Assembly (NCBI RefSeq): GCF_007993935.1
Contig: NZ_VITY01000001.1
Coordinates: forward strand, 372,001 to 436,000
Direction: 5' to 3'
DNA length: 64,000 bases
Source: Bradyrhizobium macuxiense
GTDB lineage: Bacteria; Pseudomonadota; Alphaproteobacteria; Rhizobiales; Xanthobacteraceae
Shown: piece after piece, positions 20,146-29,597 of the stretch
Layout: each line of letters starts with the position of its first letter
How positions within the stretch are numbered: the stretch's first letter is position 1
Program-made: the position numbers and the translations under genes
Notes under the pieces: generated by a model
Told to the model about the DNA's origin: nothing
The model's database searches: none
Seen by the model: the letters and a program-made list of their open reading frames with translations, nothing else

Positions 20146-20262
20146 CGCCACGCCCCTGATTTGTTTGCAACGATTTCACGCGCTCATCGTTTGCCGGACA
20201 GCGTGGAACGTGCGGCCCCGTTCGATCGAGGTTCCGTTCCGCAGAGATCATGGAGCGCCAGC

Positions 20263-20475
20263 ATGGGCCAGAACGACCTGAAAGCCGACGACCTGAAAAC
20301 CGCGATCGAGCGCAGCAATCCGAACGGCATCGAGCCGCCATTTTCCGAGGACGATCTGCAGCGCCAGCAGCTCGGGCCGCGCGGCGTGCCGGGAGCGCCG
20401 GATCCGGCGAAAATGACTCCGCAGCGCGCGAAGAAGACGCCGACCAATCCCGATCGCGGCGGCCATACCACGTAA
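20263..20475 (+). CDS. Small hydrophilic protein of unknown function, 70 aa
   Basis: From ATG 20263, with GGAG seven bases upstream, 70 residues are encoded: [20 protein letters not shown], a charged middle and a Pro/Lys-rich end ([11 protein letters not shown]). It has no hydrophobic segment. It ends 17 bp before the orphan nuoB-like gene and is likely translated from the same message. Function unknown. Confidence 0.6.
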   Translation: MGQNDLKADDLKTAIERSNPNGIEPPFSEDDLQRQQLGPRGVPGAPDPAKMTPQRAKKTPTNPDRGGHTT

Positions 20476-20492
20476 CGCGCGGAGGAACCGCC

Positions 20493-21002
20493 TTGGCGAT
20501 AGCAGAATACCAGACCTGGTTCGAGGACCGCCGTTACGAGCTTGGCGACCGCGGCTATTTCGTCGCCCCGTTCGACGATCTCGTGACCTGGGCACGCTCG
20601 GGATCGATGATGTGGATGACGTTCGGGCTCGCCTGCTGTGCGATCGAGCAGATGCAGGTGTCGATGCCGCGCTACGACGTGGAACGCTTCGGTGCCGCTC
20701 CGCGCGCTTCGCCGCGGCAGTCGGACGTCATGATCGTCTCGGGGACGCTGTGCAACAAGATGGCCCCCGCCTTGCGCAAGGTCTACGACCAGATGCCGGA
20801 ACCGCGCTACGTCATCTCGATGGGCTCCTGCGCCAATGGCGGCGGCTATTATCACTACTCGTACTCGGTCGTGCGTGGCTGCGACCGCATCGTGCCGGTG
20901 GATGTCTATGTCCCGGGCTGCCCGCCGACCGCGGAGGCGCTGCTGTACGGCATTCTGTTGCTCCAGAAGAAGATTCGCCGCGCCGGCACGATCGAACGAT
21001 GA
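20493..21002 (+). CDS. Orphan NADH-quinone oxidoreductase subunit B (NuoB) paralogue
   Basis: A 169-residue NuoB/PSST-type protein. All four ligands of iron-sulfur cluster N2 are present: Cys48-Cys49 ([11 protein letters not shown]), Cys113 (GSCANGGG) and Cys143 ([10 protein letters not shown]). [12 protein letters not shown] and [16 protein letters not shown] are the standard core. The usual GTLTNKMAP carries a Cys here (Cys87). In complex I this subunit passes electrons from N2 to quinone, but here no other nuo gene is near: the neighbours are a 70-aa protein and a ferritin-like protein. A TTG start at 20493 follows GGAGGAA, which is convincing. It is probably a second copy beside a complete nuo operon elsewhere. 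Confidence 0.93.
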   Translation: MAIAEYQTWFEDRRYELGDRGYFVAPFDDLVTWARSGSMMWMTFGLACCAIEQMQVSMPRYDVERFGAAPRASPRQSDVMIVSGTLCNKMAPALRKVYDQMPEPRYVISMGSCANGGGYYHYSYSVVRGCDRIVPVDVYVPGCPPTAEALLYGILLLQKKIRRAGTIER

Positions 21003-21067
21003 CCCGATCCGGTGGACGGCGCCTTGAACGGCGCTCGCGCGCCGCGACAAGCGAGAAAGGTTTCAAC

Positions 21068-21562
21068 ATGAAGATCACGAGCTTCAAGGACATGTACGTC
21101 GCCGAGCTCCAGGAACTGTGCAGCGTCGAAGACCAGCTCGCCGTAGCGCTGGCGCGGATGGCGGAGATCGCCTCGCATCCATCGCTCAAGGATGCGTTCG
21201 GCCGCCATCACCGCGAGACCATCGTGCAGGGCGAGCGGCTGAAATCGCTGCTGCGCATGCATGGCGGCGATCCGCTAGAGCACACCGACCAGGCGATGCA
21301 GGCGCTGATCCGCGAGACCGCGAAAATGGTTTCGCTGCTGCCCGATGACAATCTTCGCGATGCCGGCCTCCTCGCCTCGGCGCAGAAGCTCGAGCACTAC
21401 GAGATCGCCGCCTATGGCAGCGCGGCGGCCCTCGCCGGCCAGCTCAATCTGCGCGACGACCAGCGGCTGCTCCACGACAGTCTGGAAGAAGAGCGGCACT
21501 GCGACACGCTGCTGACGGCGCTCGCCAAGGGTGAGATCAACCAGGATGCGCTGGTAGCCTAA
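21068..21562 (+). CDS. YciE/YciF ferritin-like protein (DUF892)
   Basis: A 164-residue four-helix protein of the DUF892 (YciE/YciF) ferritin-like family. FKDMYVAELQELCSVEDQLA is the family's opening helix (normally F-x-x-L-x-D-x-Y-x-A-E), and LEHYEIAAYGSAAALA and LLHDSLEEERHCDTLLTALA carry the di-metal Glu and His pattern. Family members are stress-induced and may bind iron. The first helix here has Met-Tyr rather than Leu-x-Asp, a mild change. AGAAAGG precedes ATG 21068, 65 bp after the nuoB-like gene. Confidence 0.88.
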   Translation: MKITSFKDMYVAELQELCSVEDQLAVALARMAEIASHPSLKDAFGRHHRETIVQGERLKSLLRMHGGDPLEHTDQAMQALIRETAKMVSLLPDDNLRDAGLLASAQKLEHYEIAAYGSAAALAGQLNLRDDQRLLHDSLEEERHCDTLLTALAKGEINQDALVA

Positions 21563-21699
21563 GGCGCGCATCCGCCCTCATGTGAGCGTTAACTCACCCT
21601 CCACCATGCCGGGAGGCTCGCGGCGGTAACCATAAGGCTTAACAGCGCGTCAACGCTCCCCCAACAAGTCTAACTGTTTCTGATGGGGGAGAACGGCCC

Positions 21700-21813
21700 G
21701 TGGACGCATTTGCATTCGAATTTATGGGATTGGCGATGATCGCGCTGTGTCTCGTCGTACTGGCGATGCCTGCGGCGCGCCGGCCGTCGAAGAAGAACAT
21801 GCGGTACGAGTGA
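21700..21813 (+). CDS. Possible 37-aa membrane peptide
   Basis: A GTG at 21700 follows GGGGGAGAA and opens a 37-codon frame: MDAFAFEFMGLAMIALCLVV, then LAMPAARR and a basic tail ending RYE. It would be a single-span peptide with positive C-terminus. It is too short to judge by composition alone; the ribosome site and clean helix make it plausible. Function unknown. Confidence 0.5.
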   Translation: MDAFAFEFMGLAMIALCLVVLAMPAARRPSKKNMRYE

Positions 21814-21961
21814 GCCGTCGCGACGGCCACCAGATGTCGGGCGCACGGCACCCGTCGATCTCGCTGTAACCAGATAATATCGCGCTCAGGCGTCACCAAA
21901 TCACGATATCCTTGCCTTGATGAGTCCTGACGTGGGACGCAAGCCAGGGAATTGACGGCGC

Positions 21962-23176
21962 TTGAACGAGACCGACGTCCAGCACTCCAACACGACGCCC
22001 TCCGCCACGCATTCGCCGCGCGAGGTGCTGCTGATTTTCCTCAAGCTCGGCGCGACCTGCTTCGGCGGTCCGATCGCCCATATCGGCTATTTCCGCGACG
22101 AATTCGTCACCCGCCGGCGCTGGCTTGACGAGCAGGCCTATGCGGATCTGGTCGCGCTTTGCCAATTCCTGCCCGGTCCCGCCAGCAGCCAGGTCGGCTT
22201 TTCGCTCGGCCTGATGCGCGCAGGCTATCTGGGCGCGCTGGCGGCCTGGACCGGCTTCACGTTGCCGTCGGCGATCGCCCTCGTGCTGTTCGCCTTCGGC
22301 GCCGGCGGATTGAGCGGCCCGGCCGGCGCAGGGATTGTGCACGGCCTCAAGCTCGTCGCGGTGGCGATCGTGGCGCAGGCGGTCTGGGGCATGGCGCGCT
22401 CGCTCTGCCCCGACCGTGAGCGCGCGTCGATCGCGACAGTGGCGGCGCTCATCATCCTCGCCAGTTCCTCGTCGATCGCGCAGATCGGCGCCATCGTGCT
22501 CGGCGCCGTCGCCGGGCTCTGGCTCTGCCGGGCACCACAAGCTGATGGCATCACGCATATCGCGATGCCGGTGTCGCGCCGCGTTGGCGTCGGTGCGCTG
22601 ATCCTGTTCCTCGCCTTGCTGGTCGGGCTGCCGCTGCTCGCCCGCGCATGGCCCGGCCTCGGCCTGTTCGAGGCCTTCTACCGCTCCGGCGCGCTGGTGT
22701 TCGGCGGCGGCCATGTCGTGCTGCCGCTGCTGCGCGAAGCGGTGGTGACACCGGGCTGGATCGGCGACGATGCGTTCCTGACCGGCTACGGCGCCGCGCA
22801 GGCCGTGCCGGGCCCGCTGTTCACCTTCGCCGCCTATCTCGGTGCCGTGATCGGCGGCGTGCCGGGCGCGGTCACAGGCCTTATCGGCATCTTCCTGCCG
22901 GGAATTCTCGTCCTGCTCGCAGCGCTGCCGTTCTGGGATCAATTCCGCAAGCGGCCGGCGGCGCAGGCGATGATGCGCGGCGTCAATGCGTCCGTGGTCG
23001 GCATCCTCGGTGCCGCGCTCTACAATCCGGTGTGGACCAGCAGCGTGCAGCGGCCGCTCGATGTCGGCATCGCGCTGGCCGGCTTTGTCCTGCTCGCGGC
23101 CTGGCGAGCCCCGCCGCTCGTCGTGGTCGTGCTCAGCGCGGGCGCCGGCGTCGCCACCGGGCTCCTGCAATCGTGA
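21962..23176 (+). CDS. chrA: Chromate efflux transporter, CHR family
   Basis: A 404-residue membrane protein with two homologous halves, as in long-chain CHR transporters. Half one has FLKLGATCFGGPIAHIGYFR, RRRWLDEQAYADL and CQFLPGPASSQVGF; half two has GALVFGGGHVVLPLLRE, DAFLTGYGAAQAVPGPLFTF. These GGP/GGGH and PGP motifs are the family signature. It should expel chromate by proton antiport. The TTG start at 21962 gives the expected N-terminus but has a poor ribosome site. No chrB regulator is near. Confidence 0.94.
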   Translation: MNETDVQHSNTTPSATHSPREVLLIFLKLGATCFGGPIAHIGYFRDEFVTRRRWLDEQAYADLVALCQFLPGPASSQVGFSLGLMRAGYLGALAAWTGFTLPSAIALVLFAFGAGGLSGPAGAGIVHGLKLVAVAIVAQAVWGMARSLCPDRERASIATVAALIILASSSSIAQIGAIVLGAVAGLWLCRAPQADGITHIAMPVSRRVGVGALILFLALLVGLPLLARAWPGLGLFEAFYRSGALVFGGGHVVLPLLREAVVTPGWIGDDAFLTGYGAAQAVPGPLFTFAAYLGAVIGGVPGAVTGLIGIFLPGILVLLAALPFWDQFRKRPAAQAMMRGVNASVVGILGAALYNPVWTSSVQRPLDVGIALAGFVLLAAWRAPPLVVVVLSAGAGVATGLLQS

Positions 23177-23244
23177 ACAGCCCTCAGCCGTTTCGCCGGC
23201 CGGATTAAGGACGCCTTCACGGCTGGCGGCCAAAATACCGGCAT

Positions 23245-24375
23245 ATGCCAAATGTTTCTAAACATGCGGATCCGACCCGTGTTCCCGTGCTGGACCTGCT
23301 GCGGCTCGCCGCGGTCGGGGCCGTGATCCTGTATCACTACGGCTTCTGGGGCGTGGCATCGCACGACGCGCAAATGGTGGCATTGCCGTATCTCGCCCCG
23401 GTCGCCCAGTACGGCTTCCTCGGCGTCCCCGTGTTCTTCGCGATCTCCGGCTTCGTCATCGCCTATTCGGCGGAAGGCCGCACGCCGGTCGGTTTCGCGA
23501 TCGCGCGGTTCAGCCGGATCTATCCGACCTTCGTCATCTGCATGACGCTGACCTTCCTTGCGACGCTGCTGCTCGGTCACGCCTGGTTTCAGGTGACGTG
23601 GGGACAGTGGCTGGCGAACCTGTTCATCGCAGCGCCAATGCTTGGCCAGCCCTACATGGACGATGCCTACTGGTCGCTGGTGATCGAGGTCGTGTTCTAC
23701 GCCTGGGTCGCGTTGCTGCTGGCCTGGGGCATCTTCCCGCGGCGGATCGACACCATCATCGTGGCGTGGATCGCGATCACCTTCGCCAACGAGCTGACGC
23801 TCGACATTCCGCTGTTCGAGAAACTGTTCATGGCCGACGACAGCGGCTTCTTCGCCGTCGGGCTCCTGATCTATGAGCATTACCGCGGACGGCGCGACAG
23901 CAGGCTCTACAGCCTGCTGACATTGGCGATGGGGACGGCGACGTTCCAGGCCGTGCACAAGCTGGAGCGGCTCGGCGTCCACACCCATGGCAGCTTCGAT
24001 CCGCGCGTCGTCACGGCGATCTGCATCGTCTCGCTCGCCATCGTGTTCGCCGCCACCCGCATCAAGTCGGTACCGCTGCCGGACAGCGTCGTCCGGGCGG
24101 TGGGCGGCATCACCTACCCGCTCTATCTGCTGCATCTGCAGCTCGGCTACGTGATCCTGCTCCTGATCACTCCAACGCCGGACGCGCCCTCGACCGCACT
24201 CGTCGTGACGGGCATGGTCGTGCTGGCGTGGTTCGTCTGGCGCTTTCTCGAAGCTCCCGCGCATTATCGCGTCAAGGACCAGCTCACGATGCTGGCCTCA
24301 CGGCTCGGCTGGTCGTCGCGGATTCGCGCGAGCGACGGGCGGATTGATCGAGACGACGTCGCCCTGCCGGTCTAG
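23245..24375 (+). CDS. Acyltransferase-3 family membrane protein (OafA/YrhL type)
   Basis: A 376-residue polytopic protein of the acyltransferase-3 family. VPVLDLLRLAAVGAVILYHY supplies the conserved Arg and the catalytic-type His; GVPVFFAISGFVIAYSAEGR, FAIARFSRIYPTFVIC and DAYWSLVIEVVFY are family landmarks. Such proteins move acetyl or other acyl groups onto sugars of surface polysaccharides. The acceptor cannot be told here. It is 68 bp downstream of chrA with no shared function, and convergent to the ABC operon. Confidence 0.93.
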   Translation: MPNVSKHADPTRVPVLDLLRLAAVGAVILYHYGFWGVASHDAQMVALPYLAPVAQYGFLGVPVFFAISGFVIAYSAEGRTPVGFAIARFSRIYPTFVICMTLTFLATLLLGHAWFQVTWGQWLANLFIAAPMLGQPYMDDAYWSLVIEVVFYAWVALLLAWGIFPRRIDTIIVAWIAITFANELTLDIPLFEKLFMADDSGFFAVGLLIYEHYRGRRDSRLYSLLTLAMGTATFQAVHKLERLGVHTHGSFDPRVVTAICIVSLAIVFAATRIKSVPLPDSVVRAVGGITYPLYLLHLQLGYVILLLITPTPDAPSTALVVTGMVVLAWFVWRFLEAPAHYRVKDQLTMLASRLGWSSRIRASDGRIDRDDVALPV

Positions 24376-24392
24376 GCCTGGCCGATCGCCAA

Positions 24393-25208
24393 CTAAGCGA
24401 GCCAACGCTTGCGCCGCTTGTAGTGCTTTACATCGCGATATGATTTTCGCTTGTCGCCGGCGACGCCAAGATAGAACTCCTTGACGTCCTCGTTTGCGGT
24501 GAGCGCGCGCGCTTCGCCATCCATCACCACGCGGCCATTTTCGAGGATATAGCCGTGGCTGGCATATCTGAGCGCCATGTTGGTGTTCTGTTCGGCGAGA
24601 AGGAATGAGACGCCTTCCTTGATGTTGAGGTCCCTTACGATTTCGAAGATCTCCTCCACGACCTGCGGCGCAAGGCCCATCGAAGGTTCATCGAGCAGGA
24701 TCATCTTCGGGCGCGACATCAGCGCGCGGCCGATCACACACATCTGCTGTTCGCCGCCCGATGTATATCCGGCGGTGGAGCCGCGCCGCTCTTTGAGGCG
24801 CGGGAAATAGGCGTAGACCCGTTCGAGATCCTGCGCGATGGCCGACTTGCCGTCCCTGCGCGTGAAGGCACCGGTCAGGATATTCTCCTCGACCGTCAGA
24901 TGAGCGAAGGCACGCCGCCCCTCCATCACCTGAATGCAGCCGCGCCGCACCAGATCGTTTGGCGACAGGGACTTCACCTCGACGCCGTCGAACAGGATCG
25001 AGCCCTTGGTGACCGCGCCGCGCTCGGCGTGCAACAGATTGGAGACCGCCTTCAGCGTCGTGGTCTTACCGGCACCATTGGCGCCGAGAAGCGCGACAAT
25101 GCCGCCCTGCGGGACCTCCAGCGACACGCCCTTCAACACGAGGATGACGTGATCATAGACAACCTCGATGTTGTTGACCGACAAAACCAGCGTCGCTTCC
25201 GTCGTCAT
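24393..25208 (-). CDS. livF: Branched-chain-type ABC transporter ATPase, LivF
   Basis: A 271-residue ATPase of the LivF subfamily. Walker A is GANGAGKTT, the signature is SGGEQQM, Walker B is MILLDEPSMGLAP and the switch His follows the LAEQN motif (Gln here, as usual in LivF). It energises import together with LivG and the two permeases encoded upstream. Start ATG 25208 has AGGGG upstream. The C-terminal 20 residues are strongly basic (KHYKRRKRWLA), an unusual tail. It is last in the operon, 97 bp after the receptor gene. Confidence 0.94.
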   Translation of the reverse strand: MTTEATLVLSVNNIEVVYDHVILVLKGVSLEVPQGGIVALLGANGAGKTTTLKAVSNLLHAERGAVTKGSILFDGVEVKSLSPNDLVRRGCIQVMEGRRAFAHLTVEENILTGAFTRRDGKSAIAQDLERVYAYFPRLKERRGSTAGYTSGGEQQMCVIGRALMSRPKMILLDEPSMGLAPQVVEEIFEIVRDLNIKEGVSFLLAEQNTNMALRYASHGYILENGRVVMDGEARALTANEDVKEFYLGVAGDKRKSYRDVKHYKRRKRWLA

Positions 25209-25305
25209 GGCGACCCCTGCAGTTGACACGCGCAGACCTTCGAACAGCTGCACCTTCCGGGATCCGGGAGCAGGCAAACCTGCCTCCCGGATCGCTCACA
25301 CGGGG

Positions 25306-26631
25306 TCAGGTTTCCTTCGCGCAGTCACGCGGCGTGACCTTCTTCTCCGCGGCATACTTCGCGGATACATCGGCGACAAGCGGTTCGATCAGCGATTCGT
25401 CGGCCGTGTACCAGTCGGAGATCACTTTCCAACCCTTGCCATCCCACTGCTGGACGCGCCCGTAGCGCGCGCCCTCGTGGTCGGAGCAGGAAATGCTGAC
25501 CGGCTTCAACATCCCCTCGAAGCCGAGTTCCTTGATGCGTGCATCGGTGAGGATAAGGTTCTCAAGTCCCCAACGGATCTGCTCGCCCGTCAGCGGCTTC
25601 TTGCCGAACTTTTCCTGTGCCTTGCGGATCGCCTCCACGCCGAGCATGGCATTCGTGATGCCGCGGTTGTAGAGAACTTCGCCGATCTTGCCAGGCTCGG
25701 TTGAACCTTTACCCTTTGCGTAGATGTATTTCTCGATGTCGGCATGGACGGGAAACTTGCCGGCACCATGTTGCAGCATAAGCGCCTTGTAGCCGGCGGC
25801 CTGATCACCCGCCGGCGTCACATCCGGCTCCGCGCCCGACCACCAAACACCGATCATCTTGTCGCGCGGATAGGCAACAGCCGCGGCTTCCTTGATCGCC
25901 GTACTGTTCATGACGCCCCAGCCCCATACCAGCACGTAGTCCGGCCGGTGCTGGCGGATCGCCAGCCATTGGGACTTCTGCTCGACACCGGGGTGCGTGA
26001 CTGGGATCGGCGTGAACTCGAAGCCGTACTTCTGCGCCAACACCTGCAGCATCGGAATCGGCTCCTTGCCATAGGGGCTATCGTGGTACAGCAGCGAAAT
26101 CTTCTTGCCTTTCAGCTTGTCGAGCCCGCCAAGTTCCTTGGCGACATGCTGGATCGCAATGTCGGCCGCGGACCAGTAAGTGCCGAGCAACGGAAAGTTG
26201 TATGCGAACACCGCACCGTTCTTGGAATCGGCACGGCCGTAGCCCATCGTGACGATCGGGATCTTGTCGGTCGCGGTCTTTTCGGTCAGTGCGAAGGTGA
26301 TGCCGGTCGACAGCGGATTGATAAATGCTGCCCCGGTCGGCCCCTTGCTCTTGAGGCGCTCGTAGCACTCCACGCCCTTGTCGGTCGCGTAAGCGGTTTC
26401 GCATTCCTCGAACAGAATCTTGACGCCGTTGATGCCGCCGTCACGTTCATTGATCAGGTTGTAGTAATCCACGACGCCGTTCGCGTAGGGCGCGCCGTTC
26501 ACGGCGTACGGTCCGGTCCGGTAGGAAAGAATTGGGATGAACTGCTCGTTTTGCGCTGCGGCCGGCGTGCAAACGACCGCGCCAGACAGGACGGCCGCCA
26601 GTATCAATACGTTGCGTGCAATACTTGCCAT
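25306..26631 (-). CDS. ABC transporter substrate-binding protein, branched-chain amino acid family
   Basis: A 441-residue periplasmic receptor (Peripla_BP_6 type). The signal peptide ends AAAQNE (about residue 27). LSYRTGPYAVNGAPYANGVV, NERDGGINGVKILFEECETA and the hinge region KISLLYHDSPYGKEPIPML are typical. Within an operon that starts with an acyl-CoA synthetase, the ligand is more likely a carboxylic or aromatic acid than an amino acid, but no ligand residue can be read. GGAGGA lies upstream of ATG 26631. Confidence 0.94.
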   Translation of the reverse strand: MASIARNVLILAAVLSGAVVCTPAAAQNEQFIPILSYRTGPYAVNGAPYANGVVDYYNLINERDGGINGVKILFEECETAYATDKGVECYERLKSKGPTGAAFINPLSTGITFALTEKTATDKIPIVTMGYGRADSKNGAVFAYNFPLLGTYWSAADIAIQHVAKELGGLDKLKGKKISLLYHDSPYGKEPIPMLQVLAQKYGFEFTPIPVTHPGVEQKSQWLAIRQHRPDYVLVWGWGVMNSTAIKEAAAVAYPRDKMIGVWWSGAEPDVTPAGDQAAGYKALMLQHGAGKFPVHADIEKYIYAKGKGSTEPGKIGEVLYNRGITNAMLGVEAIRKAQEKFGKKPLTGEQIRWGLENLILTDARIKELGFEGMLKPVSISCSDHEGARYGRVQQWDGKGWKVISDWYTADESLIEPLVADVSAKYAAEKKVTPRDCAKET

Positions 26632-26728
26632 GTTGATGTCCTCCTCCTTGAAGTTCCGCGGTGCAATTTCCTTCCTTCAATTTGCAGCGGCCGCCACCCG
26701 CGTTGCGATCGAGGCGCCGATCGCTCGT

Positions 26729-27856
26729 TCAATAGGGAAACGGCCAAAGTCTGAGCTTCTCCTTGCCGATCGATATCAGCCGGGCGAAACCGTGGGGTTC
26801 CTTGATGAGAAGATAACAGATCAGCGATCCGAAGATGATGAACTGGAGGTGCGTGATCGTTTGCGTGGACAGCGGCAGGCCGAGTTCGGTTGGAAGCACA
26901 TTCAGCATGATCGGCGCGATCAGGATGAAAGCGGCTCCGATGAACGACCCCATGATCGATCCGAGCCCGCCAATGATGACCATGAACAGAAGCTCCAGCG
27001 AGCGGTCGATCGAGAACGCAAGCGGCTCCCATGAGCCGAGGTAGACGAACGCCCACAGCGCCCCCGCCACTCCAATGATGAAGGAAGAGACCGCGAAAGC
27101 TGTGAGTTTCGCGTAGAGCGGCCGGATGCCGATCAGCTCGGCGGCGATATCCATGTCGCGGATCGCCATCCACTGCCGGCCGAGATTGCCGCGAACGAGA
27201 TTCTTCGCCAACATTGCCAGCAAGGTCACGAAGACGAGGCACAGCAGGTAGCGCTCGACCGGCGTGCGAACGACCAGACCGAAGAAGACCAGTTCCGGCG
27301 CATTCACCGATCCCGACGGTGCATAGTTGGTGAACCACGGGAGCCGCAGGAACGCCCAATCGAAGAAGAACTGCGCGGCAAGCGTTGCAACCGCCAGATA
27401 GAGGCCCTTGATCCGCAGACTGGGAATACCGAACAGGATTCCGGCAGCCGCCGACATGAGCCCGCCAAGCAGAATGGATGCCAGCACGGGCAACGGCGGG
27501 ATCGAGATCGCAAAGCCAAGCGCGGCGAACGGGATGTGAACGCCGGTCGCCAGCTTGTAGGCGGAATATGCGCCGATGGCCATGAATGCGCCACTGCCGA
27601 GCGAGATCTGTCCGCAATAGCCGACGAGAATATTGGTCCCGATGGCGGCGAGCGCCAGGATAAGGAAAGGCAGCAAGATCGCCCACAGCAGATAGTCGCT
27701 GCCGAACGGCCAGATGCGGAAGGTAGCCAGCAGCGGCACGCCGATGAAAGCGATCCCGAGCAGGACAGCGAGCGCAATACGATCCTGACGAATCGGGAAG
27801 ATCGCGATGTCCTCCGCGTAGGTCGTCTTGAACTGGCCGGTTTCGCGATAGAGCAC
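26729..27856 (-). CDS. livM: ABC transporter permease, LivM type
   Basis: A 375-residue permease with about ten helices. The core has the family motif GYCGQISLGSGAFMAIGAYS and the EAA-like GRQWMAIRDMDIAAELIG, IGGLGSIMGSFIGAAF. I place the start at GTG 27856, six bases after GGGAGG; the frame is open further upstream but that would run into livH. It pairs with LivH to form the channel. It lies 16 bp after livH. Confidence 0.93.
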   Translation of the reverse strand: MLYRETGQFKTTYAEDIAIFPIRQDRIALAVLLGIAFIGVPLLATFRIWPFGSDYLLWAILLPFLILALAAIGTNILVGYCGQISLGSGAFMAIGAYSAYKLATGVHIPFAALGFAISIPPLPVLASILLGGLMSAAAGILFGIPSLRIKGLYLAVATLAAQFFFDWAFLRLPWFTNYAPSGSVNAPELVFFGLVVRTPVERYLLCLVFVTLLAMLAKNLVRGNLGRQWMAIRDMDIAAELIGIRPLYAKLTAFAVSSFIIGVAGALWAFVYLGSWEPLAFSIDRSLELLFMVIIGGLGSIMGSFIGAAFILIAPIMLNVLPTELGLPLSTQTITHLQFIIFGSLICYLLIKEPHGFARLISIGKEKLRLWPFPY

Positions 27857-27872
27857 CAACGACCTCCCTGCC

Positions 27873-28802
27873 TCAGATGCGTTCGATGATCCGCTCGCCG
27901 AACAGACCCTGTGGCCGCACAAGCAGCACCGCCAATGCCAGCACATAGGCAAACCAGTATTCGATACCGCCGCCGATGGATGGCCCCAGATACACCTCTG
28001 CAATCTTCTCCCCTGCCCCCACAATGAGCCCGCCGACGATGGCTCCCGGAATGGAGGTGAGGCCTCCGATGATCAAAACCGGCAGGGCCTTCAGCGCAAG
28101 GAAGGTGATGGAGAACTGCACGCCAAGCTTGGTTCCCCATACTGTCGCCGCGACCAGCGCAACGAGACCGGCAGCGAGCCAGACCACGAACCAAATCCAA
28201 CTGATCGGAATCCCGACCGAGTGCGCGGCAAGATGGTCATCGGCCACGGCCCTGAGTGCGCGACCGGTCTTGGTACGCTGAAAGAAGAGCGCGAGGCCGG
28301 CGACCAGGATGCCAGCGATCAACGCGCCCCAGACATCCAGCTTGTTGACCAGAATCCCGCCCGGGAAGAGCCCTTCGAACAAGAACCAGGCGTCGGTCGG
28401 GAACAGTTGCAGGGGGTAGACGTCCGATCCGAAGATCATCTCCGCCACGCCCTCGATGACGAACGTCACGCCGATCGTGGACATGAACAGCGTGAGGGCG
28501 TCCTGGTTGACGAGAGGTCCGACCACGAACCGCTCGATGAGCCAGGCCGTTGCCGCCATGATCACGGCGGCAAAGCCGATGCCGAGCACGACCGCGACCC
28601 AAAGCGGAAAGCCGTTGGCGACCAGGAGATCGAGGGCGCGAACCAGCGCCAGCCCAGCGAGCAATACCATCGCTCCTTGCGCATAATTGAACACCCCGGA
28701 TGCCTTGAAGATCAGCACGAAGCCGAGCGCGACCAGCGAATAGAGGACGCCGGACATCAATCCGCCGATCAGGACTTCGAGAAACTGCCCAAAAGCGATC
28801 AA
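27873..28802 (-). CDS. livH: ABC transporter permease, LivH type
   Basis: A 309-residue permease: LMSGVLYSLVALGFVLIFKA, GVFNYAQGAMVLLAGLALV and the coupling-helix segment ALRAVADDHLAAHSVGIPI, then IGGLTSIPGAIVGGLIVGAG. These are the LivH hallmarks. It lies 9 bp after livG and 16 bp before livM on the same transcript. Confidence 0.95.
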   Translation of the reverse strand: MIAFGQFLEVLIGGLMSGVLYSLVALGFVLIFKASGVFNYAQGAMVLLAGLALVRALDLLVANGFPLWVAVVLGIGFAAVIMAATAWLIERFVVGPLVNQDALTLFMSTIGVTFVIEGVAEMIFGSDVYPLQLFPTDAWFLFEGLFPGGILVNKLDVWGALIAGILVAGLALFFQRTKTGRALRAVADDHLAAHSVGIPISWIWFVVWLAAGLVALVAATVWGTKLGVQFSITFLALKALPVLIIGGLTSIPGAIVGGLIVGAGEKIAEVYLGPSIGGGIEYWFAYVLALAVLLVRPQGLFGERIIERI

Positions 28803-28811
28803 GAGCGCTCC

Positions 28812-29597
28812 TCAGTGTACAATGCCAAGATAGGCGTCGATGACGGTCTGACTTCGCTTCACCTCGTCAGGCGTGCCGTCGGCGATCTTCACGCCGTGAT
28901 CAAGCACCGCCACGCGATCCGATAGATCCATGACCACGGCCATATCGTGCTCGATCAGGGCGATGGTCGTGCCGAAATGATTGTTCACATCCATGATGAA
29001 CCGCGACATGTCCTCCTTCTCCTCGAGGTTCATGCCCGCCATCGGCTCGTCGAGGAGAAGGAGATCGGGCTCCATCGCAAGAGCGCGACCAAGCTCGACA
29101 CGCTTCTGCAAACCATACGGCAAACGCCCAACCGGGACCTTGCGGATTGCCTCGATCTCGAGGAAGTCGATGATCTCCTCAACCTTGCGCCGATGCTCGA
29201 CCTCCTCCGCGAGAGCAGGGCCAAAGCGCAGCAGCTGCCAGAACACGCCGCAGCGCACCTTCAAGGTGCGGCCTGCCATGATGTTGTCGAGCGCGCTCAT
29301 GCCCTTGAACAGGGCGACATTTTGAAAGGTACGCGCGATGCCGCCGCGTGCTGCCTCGAAAGGCTGCATTTTGGCCCGGGTGCGCCCCTTGAAGGTGATC
29401 GCGCCATGATTTGGACGATAGAACCCGTTGATGACGTTCAGCATCGAAGTTTTTCCGGCGCCGTTGGGGCCGATGATGGCCCGAATCTCGCCTTTCCTGA
29501 TGTTGAACGAAACGTCCCTCAGCGCCTTGACGCCTCCGAAGGAGAGCGCCACGCGCTCGACCTGAAGCAGGATGTCGTCGGCGTCCGGCGCTCTCAT
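28812..29597 (-). CDS. livG: Branched-chain-type ABC transporter ATPase, LivG
   Basis: A 261-residue ATPase. Walker A is GPNGAGKTS, the Q-loop is RTFQNVALF, Walker B is LLLLDEPMAGMN and the switch is IEHDM. The ABC signature is LPYGLQKRVELG, with the usual SGGxQ replaced by YGLQ, as is common in LivG. ATG 29597 overlaps the stop of the acyl-CoA synthetase gene by four bases (ATGA), which shows translational coupling. Confidence 0.95.
   Translation of the reverse strand: MRAPDADDILLQVERVALSFGGVKALRDVSFNIRKGEIRAIIGPNGAGKTSMLNVINGFYRPNHGAITFKGRTRAKMQPFEAARGGIARTFQNVALFKGMSALDNIMAGRTLKVRCGVFWQLLRFGPALAEEVEHRRKVEEIIDFLEIEAIRKVPVGRLPYGLQKRVELGRALAMEPDLLLLDEPMAGMNLEEKEDMSRFIMDVNNHFGTTIALIEHDMAVVMDLSDRVAVLDHGVKIADGTPDEVKRSQTVIDAYLGIVH

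Noticed and set aside
20250..20492. N-terminal extension of the nuoB-like gene
   Set aside because: It would overlap the 70-aa gene in another phase and is Arg/Glu-rich; the TTG at 20493 has a strong ribosome site and matches NuoB length.
21893..23251. 452-codon leftward frame opposite chrA
   Set aside because: Hydrophilic Arg/Glu/Asp/His-rich shadow of a membrane protein gene.
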